A stretch of 7,496 nucleotides of DNA, taken from Phycisphaerae bacterium. Its GTDB lineage: Bacteria > Planctomycetota > Phycisphaerae > Sedimentisphaerales > Anaerobacaceae. Each line of letters opens with the position of its first letter. Position 1 is the first letter of the stretch. The notes below the pieces were generated by a model, which was not told where the DNA came from, ran no database searches, and saw only the letters and a list, made by a program, of their open reading frames with translations. Below, in pieces: positions 5,216-7,496 of this stretch. A program made the position numbers and the translations under genes. The stretch is taken from NCBI GenBank assembly GCA_030602845.1, contig JAUVYZ010000095.1, positions 1 through 7,496 of the forward strand, given 5' to 3'.

Positions 5216-5758
5216 CTAAAATTCGATACCGCGTCTTGCGGGCAGGCCCTTATCAAACGGGTGCTTGATATTTTTCATTTCCGTTACCAAGTCCGCCAGG
5301 GCTATCAATTCCTTAGCTGCACCCCGGCCGGTCAGAACAATTTCAACCGCAGGGTCTCTTTTATCAATAATATTCTTGATATCTTCCAATTTAGCCAAGC
5401 CTTTTGAAAGGCAAAATATAATCTCGTCGAGTATCAGTACATCGTAAAATCTTTTTTCCGCGGTTTCCGTAATTCTTTCAAGAACTTTGCTGATTGCAGC
5501 CTGCATCTTTACGACGTCTTCTTCATCGTCCAGGGATTTAGACATATCCCAGGGCACATCAAGCGCTTCAACCCTGATTCTGACAGCGCCCAATTGCAGT
5601 GCGAAACGCTCGCCGATATCAAGGGATGGCGGCTTCAAAAACTGATAAATCAAAATCTTGTTTCCCTGGCCGGCGGCGCGTAGAGCCAGGCCGAACGCAG
5701 CGGTGGTTTTGCCCTTGCCATCTCCGGTATAAATCTGAACAAGGCCTTTTTTTAGCAT
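5216..5758 (-). CDS. cobO: Cob(I)alamin adenosyltransferase (CobO/BtuR type)
   Basis: The enzyme transfers the 5'-deoxyadenosyl group of ATP to reduced cobalamin or corrinoid, making coenzyme B12. The 180-residue product is a full-length P-loop protein of the CobA/CobO/BtuR family: YTGDGKGKTTAAFGLALRAAG (10-30; P-loop 12-19), FLKPP after the second strand, LDEI (110-113, Walker B), VLTGRGA (141-147), ADLVTEM (155-161) and the typical end KHPFDKGLPARRGIEF. The ATG at 5756-5758 gives the normal start eight or so residues before the P-loop, and no other start is available, yet no Shine-Dalgarno sequence precedes it; an AT-rich block fills that position. ispD follows after 33 bases. A riboswitch-like fragment lies about 100 bases upstream. 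With no other B12 genes in the window it may serve salvage or de novo synthesis. Confidence 0.95.
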   Translation of the reverse strand: MLKKGLVQIYTGDGKGKTTAAFGLALRAAGQGNKILIYQFLKPPSLDIGERFALQLGAVRIRVEALDVPWDMSKSLDDEEDVVKMQAAISKVLERITETAEKRFYDVLILDEIIFCLSKGLAKLEDIKNIIDKRDPAVEIVLTGRGAAKELIALADLVTEMKNIKHPFDKGLPARRGIEF

Positions 5759-5765
5759 AGCAGTA

Positions 5766-5821
5766 TATTAAAGTTAAAAGTTGAAAATTAAAAACTAAAA
5801 ATTGGAAACCTGAAAACTGAT
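5766..5821. repeat. AT-rich low-complexity block in front of cobO
   Basis: On the plus strand short variants of one theme follow each other: aagttaaaagttgaaaatta, then aaaactaaaaattggaaacc, then tgaaaactga. The block occupies the place where the cobO ribosome site should be. It resembles the repeat at 159-190 in composition and in the AATTGGAAA-type core, but lies in the other orientation relative to its downstream gene. A dispersed low-complexity family is the likely explanation. Confidence 0.45.
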
Positions 5822-5861
5822 TTCTGTGGGTGTAGCTGGTGATTGCAGGTGCGAAATTCGC

Positions 5862-5884
5862 TCCTTTTAACCTCGGGGACCGTG
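5862..5884 (-). promoter_or_regulatory. Possible remnant of a cobalamin riboswitch upstream of cobO
   Basis: On the minus strand CACGGTCCCCGAGGTTAAAAGG resembles the 5' part of B12 riboswitches (GGTtCC...GGaTTAAAAGGGAA). A small palindrome GCGAAATTCGC (5851-5861) follows. The later conserved blocks (the GCCACTG box and the final AGTCAGGA..ACCTGCC box) are not found before the AT-rich block. The remaining part of the 232-base gap between the pilin genes and cobO shows no gene and no clear terminator. This is at best a truncated element; a chance match is possible. Confidence 0.22.
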
Positions 5885-5990
5885 AGTATTACGTTTGCAG
5901 GCCTTTTTTCATATCCGCAGGTGGGCTTTCAAGTGAGAGGCGAGAATATTGTCGATAATGGTTTTTCCTGCGTGCTATAGTAATTGCTTC

Positions 5991-6380
5991 CTATTTATCA
6001 AGCTGAATATGATATTTATCACTGCGGCTGAGAGTGCGCCTTCCGCGACCGCACGATGTGTCTATCTGAACTTCGGCCTTTTTATCCCCCGGCATAGCTA
6101 TAATAACGGCTAAAGTTGAGCGACGAATATCCATATCAGTAATATCCAATTCTATGGTCTTGTTAAAGGTTTCTTTGCTTTGATTTTTGATATTCCGGCT
6201 TGCCCAGGCCAGGCCGCTTGCTACAAGGTTCCGCTCAATAACCTCAAGATAAGCGATATCGGATTGGAAGAGTATAGTGTTCGCCATACCGGTTAAAACG
6301 AACATCTCAGCTCCGACTACCGCTATCACCGTTATTACAAGTACCAATACAAAACCATTTTGTCGCAGGTTTTTCATCAT
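5991..6380 (-). CDS. GspK/PilX-like minor pseudopilin (short)
   Basis: The 129-residue product starts with a short basic leader (MMKNLRQNG), then FVLVLVITVIAVVGAEMFVLTGMA, a class III (prepilin) signal and N-terminal helix with likely cleavage after Gly9. There is no Glu at +5, as is usual for GspK-type minor pseudopilins and unlike other pilins. The region AYLEVIERNLVASGLAWASRN resembles the post-helix segment of GspK/PilX, where the helix ends in an AxxLAxSGxxxA pattern. It is far shorter than a classical GspK (around 300 residues), so the large alpha domain is absent; PilX is the closer size match. Such proteins cap the pseudopilus tip in the periplasm. The first ATG abuts the stop of the gene before (TAAATG), with GGAGG eleven bases upstream. 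It is the last gene of the pilin block. Family level is good, exact subtype uncertain. Confidence 0.65.
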   Translation of the reverse strand: MMKNLRQNGFVLVLVITVIAVVGAEMFVLTGMANTILFQSDIAYLEVIERNLVASGLAWASRNIKNQSKETFNKTIELDITDMDIRRSTLAVIIAMPGDKKAEVQIDTSCGRGRRTLSRSDKYHIQLDK

Positions 6381-6896
6381 TTACTTCACAGCCTCCGGTA
6401 AAGCACCCACAAAATACAGATAAGAATTCGCCATCTTCTTTTGCCGGTGTCCCCGAACCTCATACTCTATGTGGGTTCTAATCTCCACAGCATAAGCTTT
6501 GTCGTCTTTTCCGGCGAGCCGGCATTCTACTCTGGCGTGAGGCACCGACCAAACTTTCGTATCTTCACCGGCGTCTTCCCGGGCGTCCGTTAACCTGCGT
6601 CTGAGCACCTCGCCGTTTTTCAACTGATAGCAAATCATAGCATCCGGCAATTCAATTAAAAACAGGTCATCGTCCGTAGTGTACCCTGCAGAAGACTGCG
6701 GCAATGCTTTTGCCCTGTCAATATCCTTACGCATTTGGCCAAGCACACTGAGCAGACTCGTGTTCTCCTGTACAACGCGGTAGGACTTCGGAATATCGGT
6801 AATAATTGTGGCGAACAACCCGGCCAAGGCGACCGAAACGGCTGCAAAAACAACCATTACTGTCAACAACTCTATCAATGAAAAGGCCTTACGCAT
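6381..6896 (-). CDS. GspJ/PilW-like minor pseudopilin
   Basis: The 171-residue product has a textbook prepilin start, MRKA then FSLIELLTVMVVFAAVSVAL, with Glu at +5 of the mature protein. Cleavage falls after Ala4 instead of the commoner Gly, which prepilin peptidases accept. After the helix, LLSVLGQMRKDIDRAKALPQ (48-67) matches the GspJ/PilW type, where LxxDIxrA follows the helix. The rest is a beta-rich domain with EVLRRRLT and YAVEIRTHIEYEV strands. Length is close to GspJ. It would be processed by a PilD-like peptidase and join the I-J-K tip complex of a type II secretion pseudopilus. The ATG has AGGAG eight bases upstream and lies two bases after the previous stop, so the genes are co-transcribed. 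Confidence 0.78.
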   Translation of the reverse strand: MRKAFSLIELLTVMVVFAAVSVALAGLFATIITDIPKSYRVVQENTSLLSVLGQMRKDIDRAKALPQSSAGYTTDDDLFLIELPDAMICYQLKNGEVLRRRLTDAREDAGEDTKVWSVPHARVECRLAGKDDKAYAVEIRTHIEYEVRGHRQKKMANSYLYFVGALPEAVK

Positions 6897-6898
6897 CT

Positions 6899-7276
6899 CT
6901 ATTGCTCCTGCCCTAAAATATATCTGGACAACTGAACCTTCACTTGCTTGCGAAAACTCTTACCGCTTGCCGTCACTTTTACCAATTTCATCCCCTCCCA
7001 TTGACCAACTCCTTCGGACTGTTGGATTGAAACGCTCACTTTAGGCCAAAGCCGTTTAAGAGCTTCGTCACGGATTGGCCCGCCCGTTATCGCAATGCTG
7101 TCAAGCTCCGCCTGTGCTGCCGCTGTGCAGTGCTGCCTCAGGAGCTGGTAATGATTGAACTTTGCAAATCCGTGCAGCGACAATGCCAGACCAGTTAGAA
7201 GAATTCCCAAAACAGCCAATCCAACAACCAAGTCAGTAAATAAGAAACCGCCGTATTTTTTGTTTTTACCAGACAC
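6899..7276 (-). CDS. GspI-like minor pseudopilin
   Basis: The 125-residue product carries a prepilin leader, MSGKNKKYGG, then FLFTDLVVGLAVLGILLTGL as hydrophobic N-terminal helix; cleavage would follow Gly10. The residue at +5 is Asp, not the usual Glu. After the helix, AAAQAELDSIAITGGPI, a conserved Trp (LWPKVSV) and terminal strands ending in KVQLSRYI match the pattern of GspI/PulI, the smallest tip pseudopilin. The start is GTG at 7274-7276 with an AAGGG sequence upstream. It follows the gspF-like gene after 42 bases and precedes the GspJ-like gene by two. The order F-I-J-K, without G and H between, means the major pseudopilin is encoded elsewhere or farther upstream. Subtype is moderately supported; pilin class is firm. 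Confidence 0.75.
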   Translation of the reverse strand: MSGKNKKYGGFLFTDLVVGLAVLGILLTGLALSLHGFAKFNHYQLLRQHCTAAAQAELDSIAITGGPIRDEALKRLWPKVSVSIQQSEGVGQWEGMKLVKVTASGKSFRKQVKVQLSRYILGQEQ

Positions 7277-7318
7277 GGCTTTGCCCTTTTTATTTTTTAC
7301 ACTTATTTTCTTACAGTA

Positions 7319-7496
7319 TTACGGCGTTACAAGATTCGCCAAATGATTAATAATCGTGACCATAGGGGAGAATACGGCGTACACTATGAAGCCTACCATT
7401 GCTCCCATAATAAGCGTTACACAAGGCCACATTATGAACCTGGCAAGATTGACGCGGTAATTATAGTTTGAACGATAGAACGACTCGAGTGTCTCA
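7319..7496 (-). CDS. GspF-like inner-membrane platform protein, C-terminal end (partial)
   Basis: The last 58 residues before the TAA at 7319-7321 are visible. They read ETLESFYRSNYNYRVNLARF, then a long hydrophobic segment (IMWPCVTLIMGAMVGFIVYA) and VFSPMVTIINHLANLVTP. This is the typical end of GspF/PilC proteins: a soluble four-helix part followed by the last transmembrane helix with a Pro in the conserved xMPLF-like position, here FSPM. GspF sits in the inner membrane and links the secretion ATPase to pseudopilus assembly. The position directly before three pseudopilin genes supports the call. The front of the gene lies beyond the window. Confidence 0.85.
   Translation of the reverse strand, partial: ETLESFYRSNYNYRVNLARFIMWPCVTLIMGAMVGFIVYAVFSPMVTIINHLANLVTP

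Noticed and set aside
5762..5767. TATACT as -10 of a cobO promoter
   Set aside because: Transcription would start at or inside the start codon, and no -35 lies at the right distance in the AT-rich block.
5885..5990. Small RNA or c-di-GMP (GEMM) riboswitch between the pilin genes and cobO
   Set aside because: GCACGCAGGAAAAACC only superficially resembles the start of GEMM-I; the later conserved segments are missing.

Overview
All recognisable genes in this window lie on the minus strand, so it reads from high to low coordinates. The content suggests a Gram-negative-type, peptidoglycan-making bacterium with a type II secretion or type IV pilus-like machine. My best guess is a Planctomycetota member of the Phycisphaerae/Sedimentisphaerales kind. 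That rests on general resemblance (AT-rich low-complexity repeats between genes, the style of the CobO and IspD C-termini, a secreted 'GWNIDD' protein tail) and not on a diagnostic marker. TAA, TAG and TGA are all used as stops, so the standard bacterial code applies.

Layout in transcription order: (1) 7496-5991, the end of a gspF-like inner-membrane gene followed by three tightly packed pseudopilin genes resembling gspI, gspJ and gspK/pilX. (2) 5990-5759, a spacer with a short motif resembling the 5' part of a cobalamin riboswitch, then an AT-rich low-complexity block running up to the next start. (3) 5758-4442, a two-gene unit: cobalamin adenosyltransferase (cobO) and the MEP-pathway enzyme ispD. 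(4) 4441-4010, a patchwork without intact genes: repeat pieces, a REP-like hairpin element, the last ~37 codons of a lost secreted protein, a good intrinsic terminator, and the promoter of the next gene. (5) 4009-2652, a small toxin-antitoxin cluster in partial decay: an intact MNT-type nucleotidyltransferase, a truncated and frameshifted HEPN partner, a HicB-like gene broken by one in-frame TGA, and an apparently complete hicB-hicA pair with its own strong promoter. (6) 2521-1, a cell-wall operon murC-murB-ddl, with ddl cut by the window edge.

The murC-murB-ddl block makes UDP-MurNAc, ligates L-Ala to it and supplies D-Ala-D-Ala, all for cytoplasmic peptidoglycan precursor synthesis. The toxin-antitoxin cluster is inserted between housekeeping units and looks like accessory DNA at several stages of erosion. 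The pseudopilin block would build the short periplasmic pseudopilus of a secretion system whose platform protein is GspF.

I do not see a convincing new biological system. The most unusual points are the serial decay of toxin-antitoxin modules (single nonsense codon, single frameshift, overlapping start/stop retained), the riboswitch-like fragment next to a repeat in front of cobO, and repeats that appear to have supplied the start region of ddl.
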